Assembly (NCBI RefSeq): GCF_000371925.1
Contig: NZ_AQVE01000015.1
Location: forward strand, 1-64,000
Reading direction: 5' to 3'
Source of the DNA: Thiolinea disciformis DSM 14473
Lineage (GTDB): Bacteria > Pseudomonadota > Gammaproteobacteria > Thiotrichales > Thiotrichaceae
Length of the DNA: 64,000 nt
Shown: in pieces, positions 42,753-52,500 of the stretch
Position numbering within the stretch: position 1 is the first letter of the stretch
Layout of the letters: each line of letters begins with the position of its first letter
The notes under the pieces: model-generated
Databases searched by the model: none
What the model was told of the DNA's origin: nothing
Seen by the model: only the letters and a program-made list of their open reading frames with translations
Position numbers and translations under genes: made by a program

Positions 42753-43459
42753 AGCGCTATCAAAACCCTGAGATTTTTGAATATCTAGCCATGTCTTATG
42801 CTTTGGGTACGTTACAGGGTCGAGCACGACTGCGCTTTGAAAGTTTGCTGGCTAAACACCTTTATCTACGCACGGTCACTGATTTTTATCAGCACCAGTT
42901 TGCGACCTTGGGGGAGTTTATTCCACCGGAGCCAGTGCCTTCGCAAATATGGCAGCGCATCGAAAGTTATATTAAGGCAGAACAAAACGCTGCAAAGCCT
43001 TCCGTTTGGCAGCGCATAACAGCCAAGTTTTCATGGCCTTTAGCAGCCGTATTAGCCTCGTTGGCGGCGCTGGTGTTTGCAGGTTTATTGATGTCTCAGC
43101 CCAGTCAACATACTTATGTGGCAACCCTCAAATCGCCGTTACATAGCGATAAAATGGTCACAGCCATGGTGCAATATGAACCCATGCAACTAGCCTTGGA
43201 TATGCCGAGCGAGACTTTTGCAGGTGCTGAGGGTTATCTGCCAACGATCTGGTGTATTGCCAAAGATAAATCCCAAGCGCCGATGCGGATGGGAACCTTA
43301 GCGCGGGAGGGTGAAATGCGCCTGCCTATTGATATGAAGACATGGAAAATGATGCCACAGGTCGCAGAGTTCGCGATCAGTTTGGAGCCAATGGATAATC
43401 TGAATGGAGCCACGCCCAAGGGGGAGATTGTTTTTCGGGGGCAGGTGAGGGTGCTGTAG
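42749..43459 (+). CDS. Membrane anti-sigma factor (RskA type)
   Basis: 236 residues from the ATG overlapping the sigma stop. The N-terminal part (NPEIFEYLAMSYALGTLQGRARLRFESLL) is the sigma-binding helical domain of the RskA class. One membrane segment follows (about 91-110, WPLAAVLASLAALVFAGLL), and a periplasmic domain with VAFAISLEP-type ending (EFAISLEPMDNLNGATPKGEIVFRG) typical of the RskA C-terminal domain. There is a single cysteine in the periplasmic part. It should hold the sigma factor at the membrane until a periplasmic signal releases it. Confidence 0.9.
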   Translation: MKRYQNPEIFEYLAMSYALGTLQGRARLRFESLLAKHLYLRTVTDFYQHQFATLGEFIPPEPVPSQIWQRIESYIKAEQNAAKPSVWQRITAKFSWPLAAVLASLAALVFAGLLMSQPSQHTYVATLKSPLHSDKMVTAMVQYEPMQLALDMPSETFAGAEGYLPTIWCIAKDKSQAPMRMGTLAREGEMRLPIDMKTWKMMPQVAEFAISLEPMDNLNGATPKGEIVFRGQVRVL

Positions 43460-43652
43460 TGTAAAACGGCTGAGCTTAGAAGCCATTAAAGTCTTGTTCA
43501 ACCTAGGCTATTTAGTTATAGCGATGAAGACAGTGCGTTTTAGTATAGAAGGCAGATCTTGGTGTTTAATTTCGCTTACTAGATAAGCGTTTGCCAGTCC
43601 CCCACGCAATATGGGAATATAAGCGCCTTTCAAAATTGGAACGCGCGTCGCC

Positions 43653-44735
43653 ATGAAACAGGTGTATAACTTTAGCCCCGGACCTGCCGTCTTACCGCAC
43701 AGTGTTTTGCAACAAGCCCAAGCTGAAATGCTCGATTGGCAAGGTTCGGGTGTGTCGGTGATGGAAATGAGTCATCGCGGTAAAGCATTTATGTCGATTG
43801 CCGAAAAAGCCGAGGCCGATTTACGCAAATTGCTCAATATTCCTAATAATTACAAAGTGTTATTCTTGCAGGGTGGTGCACATGCGCAATTTGCGATGAT
43901 TCCACTCAATTTATTGCAAGGCAAGCAGCAAGCCGACTATATGGAAACGGGCGATTGGTCAGTGCGTGCCATTGAAGAAGCACGGCGTTATGGCCATGTG
44001 AATGTCGTGGCGTCGAGTATTTCCAGCAATTTCACCACGATTCCTGAACGTTCCACATGGCAAGTTAATCCCAATGCGGCCTATTTTCATTATGTGGATA
44101 ATGAAACGATTCGCGGTGTAGAGTTTGATGCTATTCCCGAGGTAGGTGACGTGACCTTGGTGGCCGATATGTCATCGAATATTTTGTCACGTCCGATTGA
44201 TGTAGCGCGCTTTGGGGTGATTTATGCAGGAGCGCAGAAGAATATTGGCCCTGCAGGTTTGACGATTGCGATTGTGCGTGAGGATTTATTGGGCAAAGCC
44301 GATCCAAAAACGCCCAATATTCTCAATTATCAAATCTATGCCGATAATGATTCGATGTATAACACACCGCCCACGTATGCTTGGTATATTGCCGGTTTAG
44401 TGTTTGAGTGGTTATTAGCGCAAGGTGGTCTGGAAGCGATGGCGGTGTTAAATGAGCGCAAAGCGGAAAAGCTTTACGCAGCGATTGATCAGTCCGATTT
44501 TTATGCGAATCCAGTCGACAAGCAATACCGTTCGTGGATGAACGTTCCGTTTACTTTACGCGATCCGCAATGGGATGCCGTGTTTTTAAAACAGGCGGAG
44601 GAAGCGGGCTTAGTGACGTTAAAAGGGCATCGTCAGGTGGGCGGAATGCGTGCCAGTATTTATAATGCTATGCCAGAGGCGGGCGTCGATGCCTTGATCA
44701 GTTTCATGCAACAGTTTGAACAAGCACACGGCTAA
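43653..44735 (+). CDS. serC: Phosphoserine aminotransferase SerC
   Basis: PLP enzyme of serine synthesis (and of pyridoxal phosphate synthesis). 360 residues. N-terminal YNFSPGPAVLPHSVL, PLP-binding GGAHAQFAMIPLNLL, lysine in YAGAQKNIGPAG (about 196) and C-terminal GHRQVGGMRASIYNAMP. It is followed 14 bases later by pheA, an arrangement common in gammaproteobacteria. No good terminator was seen upstream, so the promoter is presumably in the 193-base gap after the anti-sigma gene. Confidence 0.96.
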   Translation: MKQVYNFSPGPAVLPHSVLQQAQAEMLDWQGSGVSVMEMSHRGKAFMSIAEKAEADLRKLLNIPNNYKVLFLQGGAHAQFAMIPLNLLQGKQQADYMETGDWSVRAIEEARRYGHVNVVASSISSNFTTIPERSTWQVNPNAAYFHYVDNETIRGVEFDAIPEVGDVTLVADMSSNILSRPIDVARFGVIYAGAQKNIGPAGLTIAIVREDLLGKADPKTPNILNYQIYADNDSMYNTPPTYAWYIAGLVFEWLLAQGGLEAMAVLNERKAEKLYAAIDQSDFYANPVDKQYRSWMNVPFTLRDPQWDAVFLKQAEEAGLVTLKGHRQVGGMRASIYNAMPEAGVDALISFMQQFEQAHG

Positions 44736-44749
44736 CAGGGGAAGGGCAG

Positions 44750-45823
44750 ATGGATTTAAAAGCACTGCGTGATCGGATTGATGCGCTGGATGATCAAGTA
44801 TTAGCTTTGTTAAATGAGCGTGCGCGTTGTGCCGAAGAAGTTGCACAAGCCAAATTGGCGGAAGATCCGAATGCGGTGTTTTACCGACCAGAACGCGAGG
44901 CGCAAATCTTATTGCGTATGCAGGAAAATAATCGCGGCCCTCTACGCAATGAACAAATAGCGCGCCTTTACCGTGAGATTATTTCGGCGTGTTTGGCATT
45001 GGAAGAATCCATGCGGGTAGCTTATTTAGGCCCTGCTGGCACGTTTACGCAAGAAGCTGCGTATAAGCATTTCGGCAGTGGAATTGGTACCTTGCCAGTA
45101 GAGTCCATTGCCCAAGTTTTCCGTGAAGTCGAAGCTGAGCGGGTACGTTATGGTGTCGTACCGATTGAAAACTCCACCGAAGGTATTATTACGCATACCT
45201 TGGATATGTTCATGCAGTCGTCTTTACATATCTGTGGCGAAATTTTGTTGCGTATTAATCAGACCTTGATGAGCAATAATCCGAACTGGAAACTGGTCAG
45301 TAAGGTTTATTCCCATCAGCAATCCTTGGCGCAATGCCGTGCTTGGTTGGATCGTCATTTACCACATGCACAACGGATCGCCGTCAGTAGTAATGCCGAA
45401 GCGGCACGCTTGTGCAAAGAAGATGAAGATTCGGTGGCAATTGGTAGCCAACAAGCAGCTCACATCTATGGGTTGCAATTAGTACAACAGAATATTGAAG
45501 ATCAAGCGACTAATACCACGCGCTTTCTCGTGATCGGGCAGCCTAAAGTAGGGCGCAGTGGCAAAGATAAAACCTCGTTGATGATTTCGGCGCCGAATCG
45601 CCCGGGTTCTTTATTCTCTATTTTGAAGCCTTTGGCAGAAAATGGTGTCGATCTGACGCGCATTGAGTCACGCCCCTCACGTAATACCAATTGGGAATAT
45701 ATCTTTTTCCTTGATGTATTAGGGCATGAGGAAGATGAAGCCGTCGCGAAGGCCTTGGCTGTATTGCGTGAAGATGTGGAGTTGGTACAAGTGCTGGGTT
45801 CTTATCCGGTGGCGGTGAGATAA
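44750..45823 (+). CDS. pheA: Bifunctional chorismate mutase/prephenate dehydratase PheA
   Basis: P-protein of phenylalanine synthesis. Chorismate mutase AroQ domain (1-90, LKALRDRIDALDDQVLALLNERA), prephenate dehydratase domain (about 92-270, VAYLGPAGTFTQEAA, VPIENSTEGI, NTTRFLVIG with the catalytic Thr) and ACT domain (about 278-357, RPGSLFSILKPLAENGVDLTRIESRPSR), which senses phenylalanine. 357 residues, usual length. It is cotranscribed with serC and ends before a bidirectional terminator. Confidence 0.96.
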   Translation: MDLKALRDRIDALDDQVLALLNERARCAEEVAQAKLAEDPNAVFYRPEREAQILLRMQENNRGPLRNEQIARLYREIISACLALEESMRVAYLGPAGTFTQEAAYKHFGSGIGTLPVESIAQVFREVEAERVRYGVVPIENSTEGIITHTLDMFMQSSLHICGEILLRINQTLMSNNPNWKLVSKVYSHQQSLAQCRAWLDRHLPHAQRIAVSSNAEAARLCKEDEDSVAIGSQQAAHIYGLQLVQQNIEDQATNTTRFLVIGQPKVGRSGKDKTSLMISAPNRPGSLFSILKPLAENGVDLTRIESRPSRNTNWEYIFFLDVLGHEEDEAVAKALAVLREDVELVQVLGSYPVAVR

Positions 45824-45838
45824 TCTTTTGGCTTTTAT

Positions 45839-45867
45839 AAAAAGCAGTGGTGGGCCACTGCTTTTTT
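45839..45867. terminator. Bidirectional terminator between pheA and the symporter gene
   Basis: AAAAAGCAGTGG pairs with CCACTGCTTTTT across TGGG, giving a T-tract on both strands. It serves the two convergent genes. Confidence 0.9.
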
Positions 45868-45880
45868 ATATGAAGCACTG

Positions 45881-47398
45881 TTATTTCATGCGCTTAATTT
45901 GGCCTGTTTTGATTTTGGCGAGGTATTGATTAACTTCTTGTTTCACGACCGGCATGAGTAGATATAAGCCAATAATATTGGCGATACTCATGGCAAAGAT
46001 CATGGCATCTGAGAAGTCGATCACAGGGCCTAAACTCATACTAGAGCCAAGCACTACAAACACTAAAAAGATCAGTTTGAAAATGAGCTCTTTGGTTTTG
46101 CCCTCCCCCAGCAAATAAGTCCATGCTTTTAAACCATAATAAGACCAACTAATCATGGTAGAGAAAGCAAACAACAAAACAGCAACAGATAATAAGTAAG
46201 GAAACCATGAGAAGGCTGTACCGAAAGCATGTGAAGTCAGTTCCACGCCAGTTAAGCCAGCACCACTACTGAGCGAGCCAGTGATAATGATCACTAATGC
46301 AGTCATGGTACAAATCACTACGGTATCAATAAAAGGCTCTAGGGTAGAAACAATGCCTTCAGTAGCAGGTTCTGAGGTGCGAACGGCTGAGTGAGCAATA
46401 GAGGCAGAACCAACACCGGCTTCGTTTGAGAAAGCGGCACGTTTAAAACCTTGAATCAAGGCACCAATAATGCCACCTGTTGCACCAGCACCAGTAAATG
46501 CACCATTGAGGATCTCGCCAAATGCCCAACCTAATTTGTCGATATTCATCAAGATAATAATTAAGCCAGTACCTAAATACCAAATGGCCATGAACGGGAC
46601 TAATTTCTCAGTCACACGTGCAATCGATTGAATACCGCCAATAATAACTGCGCCGGTTAAGACCGCCAACACCAGACCAAATAACCAACCTTTGTCAGCT
46701 AAAAAGCTTGCTTGACCACCAGTGACCACCACCACTTGTTGAAAGGCTTGGTTGGCTTGGAACATATTGCCGCCACCGAATGCCCCGAAAATACAGCAAA
46801 TGGCAAAAAAGACGGCGAGGAATTTACCTAAAGCAGCTTTATTTTGCAGGGCTAAACCTTTGGAAAGGTAATACATGGGACCGCCGGAGATGCTGCCATC
46901 AGGATATTCATTACGGTATTTGACCCCTAAAGTACATTCGGTGAATTTGGAAGCCATCCCCAATAAACCGGCTAGAATCATCCAAAAAGTCGCACCTGGA
47001 CCACCGATCGCAATAGCAACGGCAACGCCCGCAATATTACCTAAACCTACCGTACCTGAAACCGCCGTTGCTAATGCTTGGAAGTGGCTGACTTCACCCG
47101 CATGTTTAGGATCATCATAGACCCCACGAACAAGGCGTATCGCTAATGCAGGGACGCGAAATTGAATAAAACCAAAGTAAATCGTGAATATCGTAGCGGC
47201 AATAATTAGCCATAACACAATCAAAGGTAGCTGTGCTTCGCCTAGCGGAACGGAAAAGAAAATAACGCTAGAGACCGCATTGGCTATCGGCGCCACCGCG
47301 TTATTAATGGTTTCATCGATACTGGCTTGGGCGGATAGCGGTAAAAGTACTAGCGTGAGGAGGGTTAGTAATGCTTGAAATAGCGTGATCGGCTTCAT
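45881..47398 (-). CDS. AGCS family sodium:alanine/glycine symporter
   Basis: 505 residues, about eleven membrane segments after an N-terminal signal-like helix. Family marks: [23 protein letters not shown] (the sodium/substrate site), [30 protein letters not shown], and [22 protein letters not shown]. It imports alanine or glycine with sodium. It shares the intergenic region with the downstream stress protein gene and is followed by a strong terminator. Confidence 0.92.
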   Translation of the reverse strand: MKPITLFQALLTLLTLVLLPLSAQASIDETINNAVAPIANAVSSVIFFSVPLGEAQLPLIVLWLIIAATIFTIYFGFIQFRVPALAIRLVRGVYDDPKHAGEVSHFQALATAVSGTVGLGNIAGVAVAIAIGGPGATFWMILAGLLGMASKFTECTLGVKYRNEYPDGSISGGPMYYLSKGLALQNKAALGKFLAVFFAICCIFGAFGGGNMFQANQAFQQVVVVTGGQASFLADKGWLFGLVLAVLTGAVIIGGIQSIARVTEKLVPFMAIWYLGTGLIIILMNIDKLGWAFGEILNGAFTGAGATGGIIGALIQGFKRAAFSNEAGVGSASIAHSAVRTSEPATEGIVSTLEPFIDTVVICTMTALVIIITGSLSSGAGLTGVELTSHAFGTAFSWFPYLLSVAVLLFAFSTMISWSYYGLKAWTYLLGEGKTKELIFKLIFLVFVVLGSSMSLGPVIDFSDAMIFAMSIANIIGLYLLMPVVKQEVNQYLAKIKTGQIKRMK

Positions 47399-47419
47399 GC
47401 AAATTTTCCTTTTCGGTAG

Positions 47420-47854
47420 TTAAGGGACAACAGCAACAGGGATATTGGCTATTTGAATTAAAGTGCCCGGCACATTACCTAAAAGGCGGCTGGCTAAACC
47501 GGAGTCATTGGATTTAGCGATATAAATAATTTTGGCGTTTTTTTCTCCAGCAATTTCATGAATGGTTTTGGCAACATTACCATAACGCACTTCTGCACTT
47601 ACGGTATAACCCGCAGCGGTAAGCTCTTGTGCCATCGGTGTTAATACAAACTGCGTGGCACGCTCAAGTTCTTGAGTACGACGTTGATGGCGTTCGGCTA
47701 ACTCTTCTTGAGTGAGAAAGCTATAGGGTGACCACTCTAGGACATAAACAAGATGAAGGTGGGCATGGGCGAGTTTGGCGCGTTCGGCAGCAAACTGTGC
47801 AGTGCGTCGTGACGCATCGCTGCCATCATAAGCAACGATATAAATATCCGGCAT
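47420..47854 (-). CDS. Universal stress protein (UspA family)
   Basis: 144 residues from MPDIYIVAYDGSDASRR; GGAGGAG precedes that ATG, so the longer frame is rejected. Rossmann-like fold with the ATP-binding ending (IIYIAKSNDSGLASRLLGNVPGTLIQIANIPVAVVP), close to the G-2x-G-9x-G(S/T) motif. It is 21 bases upstream of the symporter gene and probably cotranscribed with it; the role is a general stress response. Confidence 0.9.
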   Translation of the reverse strand: MPDIYIVAYDGSDASRRTAQFAAERAKLAHAHLHLVYVLEWSPYSFLTQEELAERHQRRTQELERATQFVLTPMAQELTAAGYTVSAEVRYGNVAKTIHEIAGEKNAKIIYIAKSNDSGLASRLLGNVPGTLIQIANIPVAVVP

Positions 47855-48167
47855 GGGGCACTCCTCCTGATAACTGTGGGTTTTGCACATAGTCCATAAA
47901 GCCATGCGAATTCCAAGGTTAACATTTCACCCCACGTTGACAAAATTTAAAGCGGCTGAAACCTATAATAAATTCCGTATTTTATTATAAGGTATCTATA
48001 TTTTCTTGAAGAGGCTAAAGTTAAAGCATGTCTATTAAAAATATTGATGCTAGTAAAAGCTAATTTTTGCTTTCTATCGTCAAAACGACTAGTTTTATCG
48101 TAAAGCGCAGCAGCGGCAGGACAGTGAGCAGTTATAGTAGTGTATCTAGTACTTAATTATAAATCGA
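47855..48167. promoter_or_regulatory. Divergent intergenic region, no gene
   Basis: 313 bases between the stress protein gene (minus) and the 124-residue gene (plus). TTGACA (47938-47943) and TATAAT (47965-47970) are present on the plus strand, but they are 21 bases apart, longer than the usual 17. No other structure was seen. Confidence 0.4.
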
Positions 48168-48542
48168 ATGAGCCATGCCCCTATGAATAACAGTATTCAA
48201 GCTAAACCGGTCTCGATTAGTTCTCAGGATATTCAGCGTTTTGCTCAGCAAGCTCAAGCGCGCGCATTAAGAGCCAGGAGTTTTTCTGTAGACAATACGA
48301 ATCTTAGTATGCAACCGATGAGTCGCTTGGTAAGTTCAATGCTCCGTTCGATTTATGGTGAAGGCCAGCCTAGCAACACTCCTCTTATTGCCGGTGGCAG
48401 ACCTGTTAATCCACCCCAACAACCCATTGAACAAGTCCCTATTGTTGCAGGCGGAATAAGTGTACCACCCCCAGTGACAGCAGGCTTAGTCGCCACTGAG
48501 GCACCCATAAGCGCTAGTGAAACAACAGTTTTACCTGATTAA
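48168..48542 (+). CDS. Small Pro/Ala/Gly-rich hypothetical protein
   Basis: 124 residues with no signal peptide and no cysteine. An N-terminal helical part (SSQDIQRFAQQAQARALRARS) is followed by a proline-rich, disordered tail with the repeated PLIAGG / PIVAGG motif. It is not recognised. The start may be the ATG at 48168 or 48183; neither has a strong ribosome-binding site. It lies 29 bases before the Cys-rich gene, so they probably form one unit. Helical leader plus low-complexity tail could mean a substrate or scaffold for that partner (speculative). Confidence 0.55.
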   Translation: MSHAPMNNSIQAKPVSISSQDIQRFAQQAQARALRARSFSVDNTNLSMQPMSRLVSSMLRSIYGEGQPSNTPLIAGGRPVNPPQQPIEQVPIVAGGISVPPPVTAGLVATEAPISASETTVLPD

Positions 48543-48571
48543 CACATAGGCTGACAAATAAGCAGGTTGCT

Positions 48572-48997
48572 ATGACTACTGAAGTAAGTACAGTTTGTCC
48601 CAGTGCCAACCACAAAGAAGCAGAAGCTGTATTATTTGGCGTAGTGGGGGGAACTCCGGAAAAGCCGGAGCTTGCCTATTTAGATAAAATACAGCCCATT
48701 ACGAATGATATCTTGGCAATGGCGGGAAGCGTTGATCCAACAGAAGTATTTCGTTTTGCAGCCCCCTGTGCCAAGTCTGGATGCCAGCATTTTAATGAGC
48801 AACAATCTTCTTGTCAGTTAGCATCGAAAGTCGTTCAACTCTTGCCAGTAGTCGTCAAAAAATTAGCGCCTTGTGCCATTCGTAGCCAGTGTCGTTGGTG
48901 GCAACAAGAAGCGGTGGCAGCTTGTCAACGCTGCCCGCAGGTAGTGACCTTAAATTATGCGCCGAGTCAAGCCATGCGAGCGGCAGCCACGGTGTAA
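48572..48997 (+). CDS. Cysteine-rich small protein of unknown function
   Basis: 141 residues with eight cysteines at 9, 66, 71, 81, 101, 107, 118 and 121, and a histidine at 73, in the order APCAKSGCQHF, SSCQLA, LAPCAIRSQCRWW and AACQRCPQVV. The spacing (C4C, C2C) and absence of a signal peptide point to a cytoplasmic iron-sulfur or zinc site rather than disulfides. Similar cysteine-rich proteins occur as unannotated ORFs in other bacteria, but I cannot name a family. It is downstream of the Pro-rich 124-residue gene. Confidence 0.7.
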   Translation: MTTEVSTVCPSANHKEAEAVLFGVVGGTPEKPELAYLDKIQPITNDILAMAGSVDPTEVFRFAAPCAKSGCQHFNEQQSSCQLASKVVQLLPVVVKKLAPCAIRSQCRWWQQEAVAACQRCPQVVTLNYAPSQAMRAAATV

Positions 48998-49002
48998 AGC
49001 AT

Positions 49003-49536
49003 TCAGGTGTTTAAGAGTTTATCCAATAGGCTCAAGCCTTCAGGCCAAGTCCCTAGACCACTGCTGGCGTTAATATGGCCTTTATCACCGAGATTTACTA
49101 AATGTTGGCAGCCCCAATGGCTTGCCATCGTTTGGGTGAATTCGGGGGTGCTATAAGGATCATTCGTGCTATAGACCATAATACTTGGAAAAGAAAAGGC
49201 CTGAGTGGGTAAGGGGTTGAAGCCTTTGGCATCGTTTGGAAAATTAGCCCCTTGAGGGTCAGGGACTGCAACCAATAAAGCCCCTTTTATCGCGAGTTTG
49301 GTTTGTGCTGCCCAATGCACCACGTTTAAACAGCCTAGGCTATGCGCAACAATGATGGTATCACTACCGGCGTGTTGAACCGCCTGCTCTAACGTACTCA
49401 CCCATTCCTGACATAAGGGATAATCCCAATCCCGTTGTTGCACCCGAGTAAACTGTGGATGGGCTTGTTCCCACAGGGTTTGCCAATGCTGTTCACTAGA
49501 ATTATAAATGCCCGGACAAATAAGAATCTGAGTCAT
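49003..49536 (-). CDS. RBBP9/YdeN-type serine hydrolase
   Basis: 177 residues, small alpha/beta hydrolase. Opening CPGIYNSSEQHWQTLWE, nucleophile VAHSLGCLNVVHW, acid in STNDPYSTPE and histidine in DKGHINASSGLGTWPEG match the family (PF06821). Substrates are unknown. It converges on the Cys-rich gene (five bases between stops). A terminator for the gene to its right lies just upstream, so it needs its own promoter, which must be very short. Confidence 0.88.
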   Translation of the reverse strand: MTQILICPGIYNSSEQHWQTLWEQAHPQFTRVQQRDWDYPLCQEWVSTLEQAVQHAGSDTIIVAHSLGCLNVVHWAAQTKLAIKGALLVAVPDPQGANFPNDAKGFNPLPTQAFSFPSIMVYSTNDPYSTPEFTQTMASHWGCQHLVNLGDKGHINASSGLGTWPEGLSLLDKLLNT

Positions 49537-49551
49537 GACCTACTCACTTAG

Positions 49552-49587
49552 AAAAAGCTTCAGTCTAGTCAGAAACTAGACTGAAGC
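49552..49587 (-). terminator. Strong terminator of the alpha-2-macroglobulin gene
   Basis: Minus strand GCTTCAGTCTAGT and ACTAGACTGAAGC form a perfect 13-bp stem with a 5-nt loop, followed by TTTTT. It starts 10 bases after the stop at 49598. Confidence 0.92.
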
Positions 49588-49597
49588 CAAGACGTGC

Positions 49598-52500
49598 TTA
49601 GTTGGTTAACTCAATTTCCGGTGTTGCAGGTGCTGGAGCAGGTGTGGGCGTTGCAAGCGTTTTGACTATACTCAAGGGCATTCCCATCGAGCGGGCGCGT
49701 TTGCTAGGTTCATACATGGCTTCCGCACTGATCGCAGGGAAGTAGAACTCACCTAGAAACGCCGCATTTACTTTAATCGTTACGCTTTGCGTGGCATCCT
49801 TTTTCAAATCAAAGTAGCTCAACACCCGATCATCACGTACATCTTGATAACTCAAACCTGCTTTTTGGGCTGGTTTGCTCAAGTCATTAGTCACGTTGGT
49901 GTTGGCAGTTTCGCTAGTGTTTTCCGTGGCCGTTTCAGTGGTAGCTGTGCTAGTTTCTGTTGACGCAGCATTTTCACTTTCACCTTCAGCCGCATTCTCA
50001 CCCTCACTTTCTTCACTAGAGGCTTCAGTCGTTGTGCTAGTTGCTTCAGTGTCAGCTCCCTCATTAGCATTAGGCTTTGCTTCAGACTTGGACTGAGGGG
50101 TGTCACTTTGCACAATTTCTACACCAGACGGTAGCAGAGTACTTAAGGCAATATGGCGTAGGTCATAGCCACTGGTATTTTTCACATTCACGGTCAAGGT
50201 ATAGTCATCACCTTGTTTTAAGGCCAAGGGTGCACCTGTGGCAGTTTGTGTGTCCCAAAGCGTTTGATCCGTCTTATCTTTCAAGCTAGCTTGTAATTCC
50301 AAACCTAGGTTTTCTGCTTGTTCATTACCCATCACTGCAATACCGCGTGTAGTCACAGTGGCGTACAATTTATGAGCGGTATCATTGCGAACATTGATAG
50401 CCAAGGCAGTATCGCTAGGTGGTAAGAGCTGACTTAATAAGCTTTGCGCCGCATTCAAGGCAAGCGGTGAACCTTGGTTCACAGTCAATTGCGCCTGAAT
50501 CGGCTGATTTTGTGCTTTAAGATAATGGGAAACCGACATCAAGGCCCATGCCAAATCATGCGTATTAAAGTTAGCTGCCTTGTCGCTACCCAGCTCTTGG
50601 GCAATCTGCTGTACTAAAGATTCGGCATCTTGTAACTTACCCAAGGTCAGCAAGGTTTCTAATTGCAAACCTAGTTGCCCCAAACGGTGATTGAAATTTA
50701 AGTCTGGGGTTGGATTAAGCGTTGTTGTGGGCGCTAAACCGGCAGTTATTTGTTGCGCCGCTTCTTGCTGACCTGTTTGGCGATAAGCCGCCGCTAATAA
50801 CCAGCGTGCTTGTTCATTCGCTTTGCCAGATTCGCGTAAACGATTCATTGCCCCCATCTGAGGCTTGCCAGCCGCCGCCAACACATACAAACGATAGGCT
50901 TGAACAGCTGAGGTGTCACCCGAGCTTCCAGCGGTCCATTGTTGCGCCTGATTGATTTGATAATTCAACCAACCCGTTAATAACCCCATCGGCACGTTAT
51001 AACCGAGCTTTTGAGCTTCCACGAGGAAATGACCTGCATAAATGCTAGCCCAATCGTGTGCTTCATTCGAACCCGGCCAATACATCAAATTACCACTCGC
51101 AGCTTGGTAGTCATTCAGCTTCAGAATCGCTGCTTTAATATGCTTTTCTACTGCTTTTTGACGATTTTCGTCCAGCTTCAATAAAGGCGATAAGAATAAT
51201 TGTGGGAAAGCGGCTGAAGTGGTTTGCTCCAAGCAACCGTGCGGGTATTGCACCAAATAATCCATATGGCGCTCAAGGTTCATACCAGGCAGGGCAGAGA
51301 CTTCTAAGACGCTCTGATTACTACCCGCCAAACCATGTGGCTTTAGGGTATGGTTCCAGTTCGCTTTTGGCTCAATCACAGCTTGTGTACTGCGTGAGCT
51401 AGGCAAGTTAGGCGCTTGAATATCAATATTCACTTCATGGCTACTCGTGAAAGCACCACTGGTAGCAGTGAATTTTAATTTGCCTTGCGCAGGGACAGCA
51501 CCTGCTTTGAGTTGAATAGTTGCTACTTTTTCACCAGGGCCCGCAAAGTTCACGCTGACAGGCGCGACCTTGCCAGTAAAGGCTTTATCCACCTCAGCGC
51601 TTAGTTGCACATCCTTAACCTCAGATGTTCCAGCAAATACCGTGAGTGGGACATTCACGGTTTCATTGATTTTTAACGTACGAGGCAACGAGGACAACAT
51701 CATTAAAGGTTGGCGTACAAACACTGATTTTTCCGCCTTACCATAAGCGGTATCTTGGGCTGCAATCAGCATGACACGTACTGAGCCTAAATAAGAAGGC
51801 AAATCGACCGTATGTTGCTTGGTTTCACCGGCTGCTAATTGGAAAGCGCCCAAGAAGCGTACCACGGGCGGGAAGCGTTTGGGCTTGGCTGCGGCATCAT
51901 CAATCTGTGCTTCATCACCCCCACCCAATGCTAATAAGCGTTCAAGTTGGCCGCCATAAGCTCCAATCACATCATCGAATAAATCCCAGGTTTTAATGCC
52001 CAGTGCTTCTTTGCGGAATAAAGCTTTTTTGAGATCAGGTGTTTCAAAACGGGTCAAACCTAATAAGCCCTCATCGACTACGGCTAAAGTATAACTCATG
52101 GCTTTGCCCGATTGTTCGCTTACACTAAAGGTTTGGGTACTTTCAGGCTTCCATTCATCCGGCAGATTTAAGACCGGCTGCAAGGTCATGGTCGGATTTT
52201 CGACGGTCAAAGGAATAATGCCGTACAAACGAATCGGACGGTCATTTTTCTTATCTTTGTGAGGCTGTAATAAACTGATGCTCACATATGCATTCGGCGC
52301 CATGTCAGCAGTAATAGACACTGGCACTTGGGCGCGTTTACCATCAAATTCAATCCAACGCTGTTCTAAAATGCGACTGCTATTTTCGACAGTTAATAAG
52401 GCGCGACCAGCATCTGCTTCCGGCAATTGAATTTGTGCGGTTTCACCAACTTGGTAAGTGGCTTTATCACTCGCAAAACGTAACATCGCCGCGGCACCAC

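Noticed and set aside
47938-47970. Perfect-looking TTGACA and TATAAT promoter
   Set aside because: The two boxes are 21 bases apart, too far for a normal sigma-70 promoter, so it is listed only as weak evidence.
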